This document shows, piece after piece, positions 25,464 through 35,129 of a DNA stretch of 64,000 nucleotides. The position numbers and the translations under genes are program-made. The notes below the pieces were generated by a model. It saw nothing but the letters and a program-made list of their open reading frames with translations, was not told the DNA's origin and did no database searches. Source of the DNA: Arsukibacterium sp. (GTDB taxonomy: Bacteria > Pseudomonadota > Gammaproteobacteria > Enterobacterales > Alteromonadaceae); contig NZ_JAGYIM010000011.1 in NCBI RefSeq assembly GCF_018402695.1, positions 62,001 through 126,000 on the forward strand, in the 5' to 3' direction. Numbering within the stretch: position 1 is the stretch's first letter; each line of letters starts with the position of its first letter.

Positions 25464-27014
25464 TTAGCTTTTTTTAAGTTGCATCAGCACTTTACCGGTC
25501 ATTTCAGCAGGTTTAGGCAATCCTAACAGCGATAGCATGGTAGGGGCGATATCACTTAAAATTCCCCCCTCTACCGCTGTGGCAGGGCGACCCACATAGA
25601 TCAATGGCACCGGACCACTGGTATGCGCGGTATGTGCCTGGCCGGAACTTGGGTCTTGCATCATTTCGGCGTTACCATGATCTGCGGTAATTAAACACTC
25701 GCCACCGACCTGTTGTAAGGCCTCAACTACCCGGCCAACGCAATGATCTACCGCCTCAACAGCTTTGATAGCGGCCGCCATAATGCCGGTGTGGCCTACC
25801 ATGTCACCATTCGGGTAGTTACAGATAATCACATCAAAGTCGCCGCTGTGAATGGCCGCAACCAGCTTGTCGGTTAGCTCGGCTGAGTTCATTTCCGGTT
25901 GCAAATCATAAGTTGCGACCGAGGGAGAGGGCACTAAAATGCGACTTTCACCGGCAAACTCTGTCTCACGGCCACCGCTGAAAAAGAAGGTAACATGCGC
26001 ATATTTCTCTGTTTCAGAGATCCGTAACTGTGTTTTGTCATGCTTGGCCAGCCACTCTCCCAATACATTATTTAACGCTTCTGGCGGGTAGGCACAGGGC
26101 GCGTCGATATCAGCAGCATACTCGGTAAGCATTACAAAGCTGCTGAGTCTGGGCTGATGCTCCCGTGTAAAACCAGTGAAGTCCGGCTCGGTAAAAGCAC
26201 GACTAAATTGACGGGCCCGGTCGGCGCGAAAATTCATAAATATTAACGCGTCACCGTCTGCCATCTGCACAGGCTTGTCATCGCTATCAACAATGGCAGT
26301 AGCTTGCACAAACTCATCATTTTCGTCCCGCTGATAGGCATTGTGCAGCGCAGTAATCGCATCAGGGGCAGTAAATTTGGCTTTACCGAGGGTAAGCAAA
26401 TCGTAGGCTTGCTGTACTCTGTCCCAGCGCTTATCTCGGTCCATCGCATAATAGCGGCCAATAACTGAGGCGATCTGACCACTGCCACTGCTGGCAAAGT
26501 GTTGCTGAATTTTCTTTAGTGACGCTTCGGCGCTTCTTGGCGGTGTATCACGGCCATCTAAAAAGGCATGCAAGTAAATTGGGCTGGCACCCTGTTGCTC
26601 AGCCAGTTTGATCATGGCAAGCAGATGGTCTTCGTGACTATGGACGCCGCCTTCGGACAGCAAACCCATAATATGCACCGCTTTATTATCATGTTTCGCA
26701 GCCGTTACGGCTTTAACCAGCACCGGGTTTTGAAAAAAATCACCCTCTTTAATGGCTTTGGTGATGCGGGTGAAATCCTGATAGACCACTCTGCCCGATC
26801 CCAGATTAACATGGCCAACCTCTGAATTGCCCATTTGGCCCTCTGGCAAACCGACATCCAGACCAGAGCCGGAAATCAGGCTATGCGGGTAATCCTGCCA
26901 CAGTTTATCCATCACCGGTGTATTGGCCTGGGCAATCGCATTATTGTCTGTTTGTTCGCGGTATCCCCAGCCATCAAGAATTAATAATACCAGGGGCTTT
27001 TTGGGATGACTCAT
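25464..27014 (-). CDS. gpmI: 2,3-bisphosphoglycerate-independent phosphoglycerate mutase
   Basis: Glycolytic manganese enzyme interconverting 3- and 2-phosphoglycerate through a phosphoserine. 516 residues, family length. The nucleophile Ser is in [14 protein letters not shown] near residue 63. Metal sites show in [20 protein letters not shown]-type [25 protein letters not shown] and TADHGNAE. First gene of gpmI-envC-yibQ, and divergent from yibN with 163 bp between them. Confidence 0.97.
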   Translation of the reverse strand: MSHPKKPLVLLILDGWGYREQTDNNAIAQANTPVMDKLWQDYPHSLISGSGLDVGLPEGQMGNSEVGHVNLGSGRVVYQDFTRITKAIKEGDFFQNPVLVKAVTAAKHDNKAVHIMGLLSEGGVHSHEDHLLAMIKLAEQQGASPIYLHAFLDGRDTPPRSAEASLKKIQQHFASSGSGQIASVIGRYYAMDRDKRWDRVQQAYDLLTLGKAKFTAPDAITALHNAYQRDENDEFVQATAIVDSDDKPVQMADGDALIFMNFRADRARQFSRAFTEPDFTGFTREHQPRLSSFVMLTEYAADIDAPCAYPPEALNNVLGEWLAKHDKTQLRISETEKYAHVTFFFSGGRETEFAGESRILVPSPSVATYDLQPEMNSAELTDKLVAAIHSGDFDVIICNYPNGDMVGHTGIMAAAIKAVEAVDHCVGRVVEALQQVGGECLITADHGNAEMMQDPSSGQAHTAHTSGPVPLIYVGRPATAVEGGILSDIAPTMLSLLGLPKPAEMTGKVLMQLKKS

Positions 27015-27177
27015 GCTGACTCCGATTTTGATTTAGCTGAACATTTAAGCAAGGCTAGTATCTTACCGCTTTTTCTAACTTTCTCCAGTCCGGATTAACC
27101 GTTTTAGGGCTGCTTTCTTATAACAAAATCGTTATACTCAGCCCACTTTAAATGGTTCAGAGTAAGAATGTAACGCT

Positions 27178-27612
27178 ATGGCGCAGTTTATTGAGTTTGT
27201 GACTAATCACCCTTTGCTGAGTTTGGCCTGGGTTGTTATTTTTTTATTGATTGTGGGTGGCTGGATAAAGACCCGCTTCTCCGCTATCCGTCAGGTGTCA
27301 CCAACCGAACTAACCATGTTAGTGAATCGTCAGGATGGAGTAGTGCTGGATATCCGAAATGAAGAAGATTTTAAGAAAGGCCACATAGCTGGCGCCCGGC
27401 AGCTAACCGCCAGCCAGATCAATGAGCAAAAATTGGCGGGACTTGAAAAACAGAAAGATGCTCCCATTATTGTGGTATGTCAGGCAGGTATGACTGCACA
27501 GAAAAGTGCGGCTGCTCTGGCTAAACAGGGTTTTAGCAACGTCGCTGTATTGCAGGGCGGAATGGGAGCCTGGTCCAGTGCCAGCCTACCCGTAGTCAAA
27601 GCAAAGAGGTAA
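27178..27612 (+). CDS. yibN: Membrane-anchored rhodanese-like protein YibN
   Basis: 144 residues. One N-terminal membrane segment (about 12-30) is followed by a cytosolic rhodanese domain with VVLDIRNEEDFKKGHIAGA and the active loop VVCQAGMTAQKS, where the Cys is present. Substrate is unknown. First of yibN-grxC-secB-gpsA, a conserved gammaproteobacterial operon; grxC starts 2 bp later. A TATACT at 27133-27138 is a plausible -10. Confidence 0.94.
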   Translation: MAQFIEFVTNHPLLSLAWVVIFLLIVGGWIKTRFSAIRQVSPTELTMLVNRQDGVVLDIRNEEDFKKGHIAGARQLTASQINEQKLAGLEKQKDAPIIVVCQAGMTAQKSAAALAKQGFSNVAVLQGGMGAWSSASLPVVKAKR

Positions 27613-27614
27613 GC

Positions 27615-27872
27615 ATGGCAGAAGTGATTATTTACACCAAGGCGTATTGTCCTTATTGTGTTCGCGCCAAGTCGTTACTTGATCAAAAACAGGTTGCCTA
27701 CCAGGAAGTGAAGATTGATGAGCAACCAGAGCGCCGTGCTGAAATGATTGAAAAAGCCAACGGTCGCTCAACTGTGCCGCAAATTTTTATTGGTACAATT
27801 CACATTGGTGGATGCGATGAGATGTTGGCGCTAAATGCAGCTAACAAGCTCGATCCACTGTTAACCGCATAA
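27615..27872 (+). CDS. grxC: Glutaredoxin 3
   Basis: 85-residue dithiol glutaredoxin that reduces disulfides using glutathione. The active site CPYC is near residues 11-14; the glutathione-binding TVPQIFIG and GGCDE follow. AGGTAA precedes the ATG. It sits between yibN and secB in the operon. Confidence 0.96.
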   Translation: MAEVIIYTKAYCPYCVRAKSLLDQKQVAYQEVKIDEQPERRAEMIEKANGRSTVPQIFIGTIHIGGCDEMLALNAANKLDPLLTA

Positions 27873-27891
27873 CTTAAACTAGGAATTATTC

Positions 27892-28386
27892 ATGGCCGAA
27901 CAACAGGCAAATGGTGTTGCAAACGAGCAACAGGCACAGGGTTTACAATTTGCTATCCAGCGGATATTTGTAAAAGACATTTCATTTGAAGCGCCAAACG
28001 CGCCAGCAATTTTCCGCAAAGAATGGAAACCTGAAGTAAAACTTGATTTAGATACCCGCAGCGAAAAAGTGGAGGAGGGGGTTTACCAGGTCACGTTATC
28101 GTTAACTGTAACAACCATGGTCGGTGAAGAAACCGCGTTCCTGTGTGAAGTACAACAAGCCGGCATTTTCTCTATCGGTGATCTGGAAGAAAACCAGCTG
28201 GCGCATATGCTGGCAGCATTCTGTCCGAACATTCTGTTTCCCTATGCCCGTGAAGCGGTATCAAGTCTGGTTAATCGTGGCACCTTCCCGCAGCTGAACC
28301 TGGCACCGGTAAATTTTGATGCTCTATTTGCACAATATCTGCAAAAGCGTCAAGCCGAAGGCCAGGACGTTAAAGCTGACGCTTAA
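27892..28386 (+). CDS. secB: Protein-export chaperone SecB
   Basis: Tetrameric cytosolic chaperone that keeps preproteins unfolded and hands them to SecA. 164 residues. Hallmarks: [37 protein letters not shown], and the C-terminal [20 protein letters not shown]. The acidic tail is short. AGGAA lies at good spacing. gpsA starts 4 bp after its stop. Confidence 0.97.
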   Translation: MAEQQANGVANEQQAQGLQFAIQRIFVKDISFEAPNAPAIFRKEWKPEVKLDLDTRSEKVEEGVYQVTLSLTVTTMVGEETAFLCEVQQAGIFSIGDLEENQLAHMLAAFCPNILFPYAREAVSSLVNRGTFPQLNLAPVNFDALFAQYLQKRQAEGQDVKADA

Positions 28387-28390
28387 GCCG

Positions 28391-29398
28391 ATGAGTAACG
28401 CAGCGATTGCGGTATTAGGGGCGGGGTCGTATGGCACCGCCCTTGCTATTTGCCTGGCTCGTAACGGTAACCCGATAACCCTATGGGGGCGAAACAGCCA
28501 TGACATTGAGCAAATGCAGCAACAGCGCTGCAATCAGAAGTATCTACCCGACATCCGTTTACCTGACAGTTTAACGGTTAGCGCCGACCTTAAGGCTGTG
28601 GTCCAAAGCAGTCGTGATATATTGGTTGTTGTGCCCAGCCATGCGTTTGCTGATACCTTACAACAGATCAAACCGTTTTTGCCTGCTAATGCCAGAGTTG
28701 CCTGGGCAACTAAAGGCCTGGAGCCGGAGACGGGCCGCCTGTTACAAGATGTAGCCCGCGAAATTCTTGGCGAACAGGTTGCGCTGGCGGTTTTGTCAGG
28801 CCCTACTTTTGCCAAAGAAATGGCAGCGGGAATGCCTACAGCAATAACCTTATCATCGGTAGATCAGGATTTTATTAACCGGCTATCAGACTTACTGCAC
28901 TGTGCAAAAAGCTTCCGGGTTTACACCAACCCCGATTTTATTGGTGTTCAGTTGGGTGGGGCCGTTAAGAATGTTATTGCTATTGGTGCTGGCATGGCCG
29001 ATGGTATTGGTTTTGGAGCGAACGCCAGAACCGCACTCATTACCCGTGGATTGGCAGAAATGAGCCGGCTAGGATGTGCCCTCGGTGCTCAGAAAGACAC
29101 GTTTATGGGTATGGCAGGCCTGGGTGATTTAGTGCTGACGTGCACTGACAATCAGTCGCGTAACCGCCGCTTTGGTTTGCTGTTAGGTCAGGGGAAAACG
29201 GTTGACGAAGCCATGGCGACGATAGGCCAGGTCGTGGAAGGTTATCGAAATGCTAAAGAGGTATTTAACCTGGCGCAGCGTGTTGGTATTGAAATGCCTA
29301 TTTCAGAGCAGATTTTCCAGGTTTTATACCAGAATAAAGACGTTAAACTGGCTGCCGTCGATTTGCTGGGCCGTGAAAAACGTGACGAAGTTAATTAG
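28391..29398 (+). CDS. gpsA: Glycerol-3-phosphate dehydrogenase [NAD(P)+]
   Basis: Reduces dihydroxyacetone phosphate to sn-glycerol 3-phosphate for phospholipid synthesis. The ATG at 28391 ([19 protein letters not shown]) gives 335 residues; the longer frame begins inside secB and is rejected. Rossmann [10 protein letters not shown] is near residue 10, the catalytic Lys lies in [10 protein letters not shown], and TRGLAEM plus GLGDLVLTC are family blocks. Last gene of the yibN operon, convergent with the GGDEF/EAL gene 3 bp away. Confidence 0.97.
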   Translation: MSNAAIAVLGAGSYGTALAICLARNGNPITLWGRNSHDIEQMQQQRCNQKYLPDIRLPDSLTVSADLKAVVQSSRDILVVVPSHAFADTLQQIKPFLPANARVAWATKGLEPETGRLLQDVAREILGEQVALAVLSGPTFAKEMAAGMPTAITLSSVDQDFINRLSDLLHCAKSFRVYTNPDFIGVQLGGAVKNVIAIGAGMADGIGFGANARTALITRGLAEMSRLGCALGAQKDTFMGMAGLGDLVLTCTDNQSRNRRFGLLLGQGKTVDEAMATIGQVVEGYRNAKEVFNLAQRVGIEMPISEQIFQVLYQNKDVKLAAVDLLGREKRDEVN

Positions 29399-29401
29399 GT
29401 G

Positions 29402-31267
29402 TTAACCTGCTGCCTTTTTTATTAATTTGTTTTCTTTTGCCAGCAGTGCCGGTATCTCACTGGCTGGCAATGCCTTACTAAATAAATTTCCCTGTAATTT
29501 ATCACATCCCATCACGTGCAAAAGGTAGGCTTGCATTTCATTGTCGATGCCGCTGGCCGTAACCTCTAGCTGTAAATAGCCTGCCAGCCGGATTAAACTT
29601 GCAGTAATATTACGTTGTTGCTCTTTTTGCTCCATCTGGTTGATAAGACTTCGGGCAATTTTGACGCCATGCAGTGGCAACTGGCGTAAAGTGGTCAGAG
29701 ATGAGATCCCATCACCGAAGTTGTCTAATACCAACTGAAAACCTAAATCGTTCAGCGCTGACAGCCGGCTATGCAAGTTTGCACTTGGTTGCTGAAAAAT
29801 CCTTTCGTCCAACTCAAGGGTAAAATACTCAGCCTGCAGTTTGTGATCCTGCAGACAGCCGTTGAGGTATTCAATAAAATCGACTTGTTGAAAATGTTGG
29901 ACTGAGATGTTTAGTGCAACCCGACCCCGAAGTTGGTTTGTTTGTAACCACAGTTTTATTTGCTGACAGCTTTGTTTGAACACTAAACGATCCAGAGTAA
30001 TAATCATGCCGCTTTGTTCTGCCAGTGCCAGAAAGCTCTGAGGTTGCATAATACCGCGTTTTGGATTATGCCAGCGTAGTAGTGCTTCATAGCCAACCAC
30101 CCGGTTGCTGCTGATACTTAACTGAGGCTGGTAGTAAACAATAAAATCGTCCTGATGCAGACTCTTGCTCAGCTCAGTTTGCAGTGCAAGAAATTCAGTT
30201 GCGTGTTGTTGTAACCTACTGTCAGCGAAGCAAAATTGACTGGTACCGCTTCGTGCCGCATTTAGGACAGCACGTTCAGCACTGTGCATGATGGCGCTTG
30301 CATCTGTACCGTCTTCCGGATAACGGCTGATGCCAATACTGGCATATACCTGACTAGGCTTGCTGATAATATTAAATTGGTTAATTTGCAATAATACCTG
30401 ATGCGCCAGTTGGTTTAGCGGTAATTCAACTGGTGATGTGCAAAGATGGGGGGCTACTAATATTGCAAAGCTGTCACTACTGTATCGACCAACAGTAAAT
30501 TGTGGCGAAATACTCTGGCGTAACCCCTGCGCTGCTTGGGCAATTCTTTTGGCACTACTGTGATTGGTTCCGGAGTGCTCAGAGCCAAGTAACTGGTTAA
30601 ACTTGATCAGCAACAGGGCGGTCGTGGGATAAAGGTTGGTGCAGCAGGCAATATTGCTGGCAAGTTGCTCTTCCAGCATAATCCGGTTCGGCAGGCTGGT
30701 CAGTGGGTCCCGGGTCAGGTTATTTAGCTGTTGCTGATCGGCTCTTTTACGTTCGGTTATGTCCTGAGCAACCAGCAAATATCGGGCTGCTGGCCATGCG
30801 GTATTATTGCTTTGAGTGATAGTCAGACTAACAGCAACTAAATCATTTTTAAGTTGCCACCAAACCTCTCCTTGCCAGCTGCGTTGTTGCTGCAATGCTT
30901 GCTGGATATCTTGCCAGGCGGTTTGTTTGGCTGCCGGGTCAAAATACATGCAGTGACAAAGGTTCTGATCCTGGGTAAGCTGCTCCAGTACATTGCTGGC
31001 AATTAGCAGTTGGCAATCCTGATCCAGCACCGCTACCAAAGCCCTGGTATCAGCGAGCAGTTGACGTAATACTTTTTGCTGAGCTTTTTGACTGGCTCGT
31101 TGCTGTTGGACAAACCACCAGGCCACGATGCCAGCCACAACCAGACCTGCGGCAAAAGCCGATAGTAAAAGGGTCACCGGGGTAGCTGAAAGCCCATCAG
31201 CAATCATTGCCTGGACCGAAAAGGCCGGCAGCAGGGCGAAAAAACACAGCCAACCTGACAGTGGCAT
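29402..31267 (-). CDS. PAS-GGDEF-EAL protein with both c-di-GMP domains degenerate
   Basis: 621 residues from an ATG at 31267 preceded by AAGGAC. Order: signal-like hydrophobic N-terminus, membrane segment near 25-50, PAS-like domain (about 65-175), GGDEF (about 180-340), EAL (about 350-610). The GGDEF signature is replaced by YSSDSF. The EAL domain keeps EAL itself (YEALLRW), ALNIS and LQG, but lacks three catalytic positions: DDFG reads DNFG, KIDRS reads KIARS, and AEGVE reads ASGID. Neither cyclase nor phosphodiesterase activity is expected; a c-di-GMP receptor or protein-interaction role is inferred. Monocistronic. Confidence 0.9.
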   Translation of the reverse strand: MPLSGWLCFFALLPAFSVQAMIADGLSATPVTLLLSAFAAGLVVAGIVAWWFVQQQRASQKAQQKVLRQLLADTRALVAVLDQDCQLLIASNVLEQLTQDQNLCHCMYFDPAAKQTAWQDIQQALQQQRSWQGEVWWQLKNDLVAVSLTITQSNNTAWPAARYLLVAQDITERKRADQQQLNNLTRDPLTSLPNRIMLEEQLASNIACCTNLYPTTALLLIKFNQLLGSEHSGTNHSSAKRIAQAAQGLRQSISPQFTVGRYSSDSFAILVAPHLCTSPVELPLNQLAHQVLLQINQFNIISKPSQVYASIGISRYPEDGTDASAIMHSAERAVLNAARSGTSQFCFADSRLQQHATEFLALQTELSKSLHQDDFIVYYQPQLSISSNRVVGYEALLRWHNPKRGIMQPQSFLALAEQSGMIITLDRLVFKQSCQQIKLWLQTNQLRGRVALNISVQHFQQVDFIEYLNGCLQDHKLQAEYFTLELDERIFQQPSANLHSRLSALNDLGFQLVLDNFGDGISSLTTLRQLPLHGVKIARSLINQMEQKEQQRNITASLIRLAGYLQLEVTASGIDNEMQAYLLHVMGCDKLQGNLFSKALPASEIPALLAKENKLIKKAAG

Positions 31268-31436
31268 AACAGAAACGTCCTTGTAATATACACAATACCG
31301 CTTAAATATAGCTGGCATACCGGTCCTTAAGCAAATTAAATGATGATATTTTCGCCAGCCCCGGCCAATTAACGCCTTTAATTCTGGCAGTACAGGGTGT
31401 AAATTAAGGCCCCGTAATAATTTGGCAGCGGCTTTT

Positions 31437-31901
31437 ATGTTTCATATTGCATTGTTCGAACCCAAAATTGCTCCCAACACCGGAAATATCATCCGGTTAG
31501 CTGCCAACACTGGTTGTCGTTTGCATATTATCGAGCCAATGGGATTTGATTTCGAAGAGAAGAAGCTACGCCGGGCCGGGCTGGATTATCATGATCTGGC
31601 TAATGTCAGTCGCTATGCTGATTACCAGACCTTTGCTATTGCGATGGCAGGGAAAAGGATCCTGGCATTAACTACCAAAGGGAGTCAGCCGTTTCAGCAG
31701 CAACACTTCCGGGCAGATGACATTTTGTTGTTTGGTTCGGAGACGTCAGGCTTACCGGATTCAGTACGCGATACCATTCCTGCGGACCAGCGGATCCGGT
31801 TGCCGATGCGGCCAGGTGCCCGTAGCCTTAACTTGGCTAATACTGTAGCAATTGTCTGTTACGAGGCCTGGCGCCAGCATGACTTTGCCGGCGGGGTTTA
31901 G
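31437..31901 (+). CDS. trmL: tRNA (cytidine/uridine-34 2'-O)-methyltransferase
   Basis: SPOUT-family enzyme methylating the wobble nucleotide of tRNA-Leu isoacceptors. 154 residues from the ATG at 31437; a TTG five codons earlier is not needed. Blocks: [49 protein letters not shown] and the SAM-knot region [18 protein letters not shown]. Convergent with the hydrolase gene 3 bp away. Confidence 0.95.
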   Translation: MFHIALFEPKIAPNTGNIIRLAANTGCRLHIIEPMGFDFEEKKLRRAGLDYHDLANVSRYADYQTFAIAMAGKRILALTTKGSQPFQQQHFRADDILLFGSETSGLPDSVRDTIPADQRIRLPMRPGARSLNLANTVAIVCYEAWRQHDFAGGV

Positions 31902-31904
31902 TTA

Positions 31905-32918
31905 TCAATTCTGTTGATTATCGACGGCTGTAAGTTCCGCCAGAAACTGGTTAATGGCAGTAAGGGCGTGTTGTCGGATCCCGTCTTGCTCCATCCAGAT
32001 TTCATGATGAGCTCCGGTTATAAGAACTCGTTTTTTGTAGAGCTTTACTGGTAAACGCTGGAACCAATTGTTCTGAGCACGATTGCTGACAATCTGATCT
32101 TCAGCAGCCTGTAATAGTAGTACCGGGACGTTGAACTCTTCAGCCTGCAATTGAATGTGGGTCATGGCGTGAATTGCCTGGGTGAGCCATGCCCAGCTTA
32201 CGCCCCCTAACTGGCTGTCGGGGTACTGCTGATAAAGACGCTGCAGCCACTGATAGCGTGCCTCGCTATGGGTTAGCAGATTGCCGGCAAATGGCTTTTC
32301 CAGGTACTTAGTCTGCCCGGGGAAATATTGCCGGTTATCCCATTTCAACTTATCCCTGAGCCAGCCATACCCAGCAACTAAACGGCTGGCAAGAGCTGAT
32401 GGTATGCTGCCGGCACTTAGACCAAACATTGGAGAGCCAAAAATTACAGCGTTGAACGGGTGGGTAGATTGTTGTAAATACCTGCAGGCAATAGCCGCTC
32501 CCATTGAATGAGCCAGCAGTAAATGCTGTTGGTGACCGGCAGGCTTCACTATTTCAGTGACAAACTGGTCAAAATCGCTGACGTAATCCTGAAAGTTGCC
32601 GACATAGCCCAGATGAGGGTCGGGATGTAAACGGGCTGACTGGCCCTGGCCACGGTGGTCCAGAATAAATACGCTATAGCCAGCGGTGATAAACTCCTGC
32701 ATTAACTCAATATACTTTATCGCCATTTCAACCCGACCGGTACTGAATACCACTGCTTGAGTCTTTTTGTCGGCCAGATAATAACTGTACCTCAGTCGGG
32801 TCTTGTCGCCACTAAGCAGGTCGGCGTGTACAAACTTCTGCCACAATGGCAGTAACTGTTGTTGCCAATGTTCGGCAAACTTTTTTTCCGTTATGCCAGC
32901 GTTGATGGGGGGCATCAT
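31905..32918 (-). CDS. Alpha/beta hydrolase, lysophospholipase (PldB)-like
   Basis: 337 residues, no signal peptide. The nucleophile is S138 in LLAHSMGAA; the triad is completed by the Asp in AAEDQIVSN and the His in GAHHEIWME. FILDHRGQGQS is the typical serine aminopeptidase/PldB block, with NFQDYVSDFDQFV after it. Hydrolysis of lysophospholipids is inferred from the family. Its start overlaps the histidine kinase stop by 4 bp (ATGA), making it the third gene of a response regulator-kinase-hydrolase operon, an association that hints at envelope lipid stress. Confidence 0.88.
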   Translation of the reverse strand: MMPPINAGITEKKFAEHWQQQLLPLWQKFVHADLLSGDKTRLRYSYYLADKKTQAVVFSTGRVEMAIKYIELMQEFITAGYSVFILDHRGQGQSARLHPDPHLGYVGNFQDYVSDFDQFVTEIVKPAGHQQHLLLAHSMGAAIACRYLQQSTHPFNAVIFGSPMFGLSAGSIPSALASRLVAGYGWLRDKLKWDNRQYFPGQTKYLEKPFAGNLLTHSEARYQWLQRLYQQYPDSQLGGVSWAWLTQAIHAMTHIQLQAEEFNVPVLLLQAAEDQIVSNRAQNNWFQRLPVKLYKKRVLITGAHHEIWMEQDGIRQHALTAINQFLAELTAVDNQQN

Positions 32919-34303
32919 ATCTGGTCGGCCCGCGTTGTCGCGGCAAGCCGCGGTAATTTTACCTGCACAGATAAGCCAGGACTTCGATTCAATGCCTGCA
33001 CAGTGCCGTTATGCTGATGAACAATTTTAGCGACGATAGCCAAGCCAAGGCCGGTGCCACCGGTTTGCTGGGTGCGGCTGTCGCTAACCCGGTAAAATGG
33101 TTGAAACACAGCTGCCAGCTCGGCGTCTGGCAGACCTGGTCCCTGGTCGCTGATTTCTAACAGTACGTGTTCGGGCTGTTGCTGCAGGCTAAGACGGATA
33201 GTGCTGTCAGTTGGGCTGTATTTAATAGCATTGCGCAGAATGTTTTCTAACGCCCGGCTTAACAACCGGCCGTCTGCATCCAGCCACAGTTGCTCAGGAG
33301 CGTCGAGTAACAGCCGTTGTTGCTTGCTGTCTGCTTCAACCCTGTTCAGCTCAATTAACTCGGCGAGCATCTCTGTCAGGTCGCAAGGACTAAAATCTAA
33401 TTGATACTGGCCGGCATCAAGTCTGCTAAATGTCAGCAATTCATCCAGCATTGTATCAATGCGTTCCAGTTCCTGCTTAAGTCTGGGCAATTGCTGCAAA
33501 TTCTGTTGTTGTTCTGCCAGGCCTAATGCCAGCTGCGCACGGGTCAGGGGGGAGCGTAACTCATGTGAAATATCACGTAGCAAACGTTGCTGATTCTGCA
33601 GTAGATCACTAATCTGCTCTGCCATGGTGTTGAAGCTACGACCAAGCTGACCCAGTTCGTCGCGTCGCTTTGCCAGCTTGCGGACCCTGCTGTTGAGTTT
33701 ACCGGAAGCAAAGGACAGATTTTGTTGCAGCAGTTCCCGTAGCGGCCGGGAAATAGATACTGCCAGAATAAAACTGGCGGTGGCAGATACAGTCAGTAGT
33801 AAAAAAATCAGTACTGGCTCTGATAGCGCACGCAGGCTCCACCAGGCCCGTCGCGGGCGCTGCCGCTGCTGATACAGCGCCAGTTGTTCACCGGCAACCT
33901 CAATCACAAAAGGCCCCGCCAGATAGACATTGCGATGCCGTAACAAGCGTGGTCGGTTAAGTTGAGCCAGTTCTGTCAACCAGTGAGGGTCAAAACGGGC
34001 AGGCAAGGCCTCGGGGTTAAGCAGTTGCTGGTCTGCGTTATTCACTACCAGCCAGCGATTACGTTCATCCTGCGCCACTTGTTGCAACAAACTGGTACGG
34101 TCAATACTTTGTGTCAGTGGTGCCAAATGACGTTGCATTTGCTGGCTGAGTGACGGAGGTAACCGGCGAATGTCAGTTGGGTCAGTCAGGCTGCGCGATA
34201 TCAGCAGGGTCAGACAAACTGTTGACAGCAAGACCAGCCAGAACCAGACGAAAATACGTCCGGCAAGTGAGTTGACAGGGTTTAACCAGCGCAGCATATT
34301 CAA
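32915..34303 (-). CDS. Envelope-stress sensor histidine kinase, CpxA-like
   Basis: 462 residues. First membrane segment about 17-36, periplasmic sensor about 37-160, second membrane segment about 162-184, HAMP about 185-240, HisKA with H247 in RDISHELRSPLTR, then an ATPase domain with NILRNAIKYS, DQGPGL and GTGLGLAIV. NPVNSLAGRIFVWFWL at the N-terminus is CpxA-like. Coupled by 4-bp overlaps to the response regulator before it and the hydrolase after it. CpxA identity is inferred from domain layout and from the Spy/CpxP-like neighbour. Confidence 0.88.
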   Translation of the reverse strand: MNMLRWLNPVNSLAGRIFVWFWLVLLSTVCLTLLISRSLTDPTDIRRLPPSLSQQMQRHLAPLTQSIDRTSLLQQVAQDERNRWLVVNNADQQLLNPEALPARFDPHWLTELAQLNRPRLLRHRNVYLAGPFVIEVAGEQLALYQQRQRPRRAWWSLRALSEPVLIFLLLTVSATASFILAVSISRPLRELLQQNLSFASGKLNSRVRKLAKRRDELGQLGRSFNTMAEQISDLLQNQQRLLRDISHELRSPLTRAQLALGLAEQQQNLQQLPRLKQELERIDTMLDELLTFSRLDAGQYQLDFSPCDLTEMLAELIELNRVEADSKQQRLLLDAPEQLWLDADGRLLSRALENILRNAIKYSPTDSTIRLSLQQQPEHVLLEISDQGPGLPDAELAAVFQPFYRVSDSRTQQTGGTGLGLAIVAKIVHQHNGTVQALNRSPGLSVQVKLPRLAATTRADQI

Positions 34304-34995
34304 AGTGGCCCACTGAGAAACAAATAGCCACTGCCGCGCAATGTCTGAATTTTTTCATCACTAGCAAACTGGCTGAGCTTTTTCCGTATGTTACTGATAT
34401 GCATATCCAGACTACGGTCATACAGTTGCAAGCGTCGGCCTAATACCTGCAGGCTTAGCGTTTCTTTACTGACCAGCTGGCCAGCATGGCGCATCAGCAT
34501 TTCCAGCAACTGAAACTCGGTCGCAGTCAGGCTGATGTCATGTTGTTGGCAACGTACCTGACGGTTTCGTGGGTTCAGGGTCACCTGATTAACCTCAAGT
34601 AACTGCGCAGATTGATTGTTATCATGATGGGCCAGCTCTACCCTACGCAAAATCGCTTTCACCCGGGCCTGTAATTCTCGCGGGTTAAATGGCTTGGCAA
34701 GATAATCGTCAGCGCCAAGCTCAAGGCCAATAATCCGGTCAACGTCTTCGCCGCGGGCGGTTAGCATTAACACCGGACAATAATTATCATTGCGCAACGC
34801 TTTTAGCAGGCTGAGCCCGTCCAGCCCGGGCAACATCACGTCCAGCAAAACCAATTGATAGTTACCGGTTTGCGCTTTGGTTAAACCACTAATACCGTCG
34901 TGCACTGCCTCGAACTGATAGCCATCCATCGCCAGGTAATCGGCCACCAGCTGGCATAATTCGATGTCATCATCAATCATTAAGATAGCCGTCAT
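34300..34995 (-). CDS. OmpR-family response regulator, CpxR-like
   Basis: 231 residues. Receiver domain (1-115) with the phosphorylation Asp D52 in LLDVMLPG, acidic pocket DDD at 8-10, and Lys in LAKPFNPREL. C-terminal winged helix (about 130-228) with LTATEFQLLEMLMRH and RSLDMHISNIRKKL. AAGGAG precedes the ATG. Divergent from the Spy/CpxP-like gene; a candidate CpxR box lies between them. Confidence 0.9.
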   Translation of the reverse strand: MTAILMIDDDIELCQLVADYLAMDGYQFEAVHDGISGLTKAQTGNYQLVLLDVMLPGLDGLSLLKALRNDNYCPVLMLTARGEDVDRIIGLELGADDYLAKPFNPRELQARVKAILRRVELAHHDNNQSAQLLEVNQVTLNPRNRQVRCQQHDISLTATEFQLLEMLMRHAGQLVSKETLSLQVLGRRLQLYDRSLDMHISNIRKKLSQFASDEKIQTLRGSGYLFLSGPL

Positions 34996-35046
34996 CCCAA
35001 CTCCTTTTAGCCCAGTTTATCGAAGGTCGTGTTTGCTGCCAGTGTC

Positions 35047-35062
35047 TTTACTGAACCTTTAC
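35047..35062. promoter_or_regulatory. Candidate CpxR box
   Basis: TTTAC (35047-35051) is repeated directly after 6 bp as TTTAC (35058-35062). On the minus strand this is GTAAA-N6-GTAAA, close to the CpxR consensus GTAAA-N5-GTAAA. It lies 52 bp before the response regulator start and 68 bp before the Spy/CpxP-like start, placed to control both. The extra spacer base weakens the call. Confidence 0.5.
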
Positions 35063-35129
35063 CTGAGCTTTGCGTTACTTTGCATTTGAGCCACTATGCT
35101 GTCAGGGTCATAACTATGGAGTAAAAATC

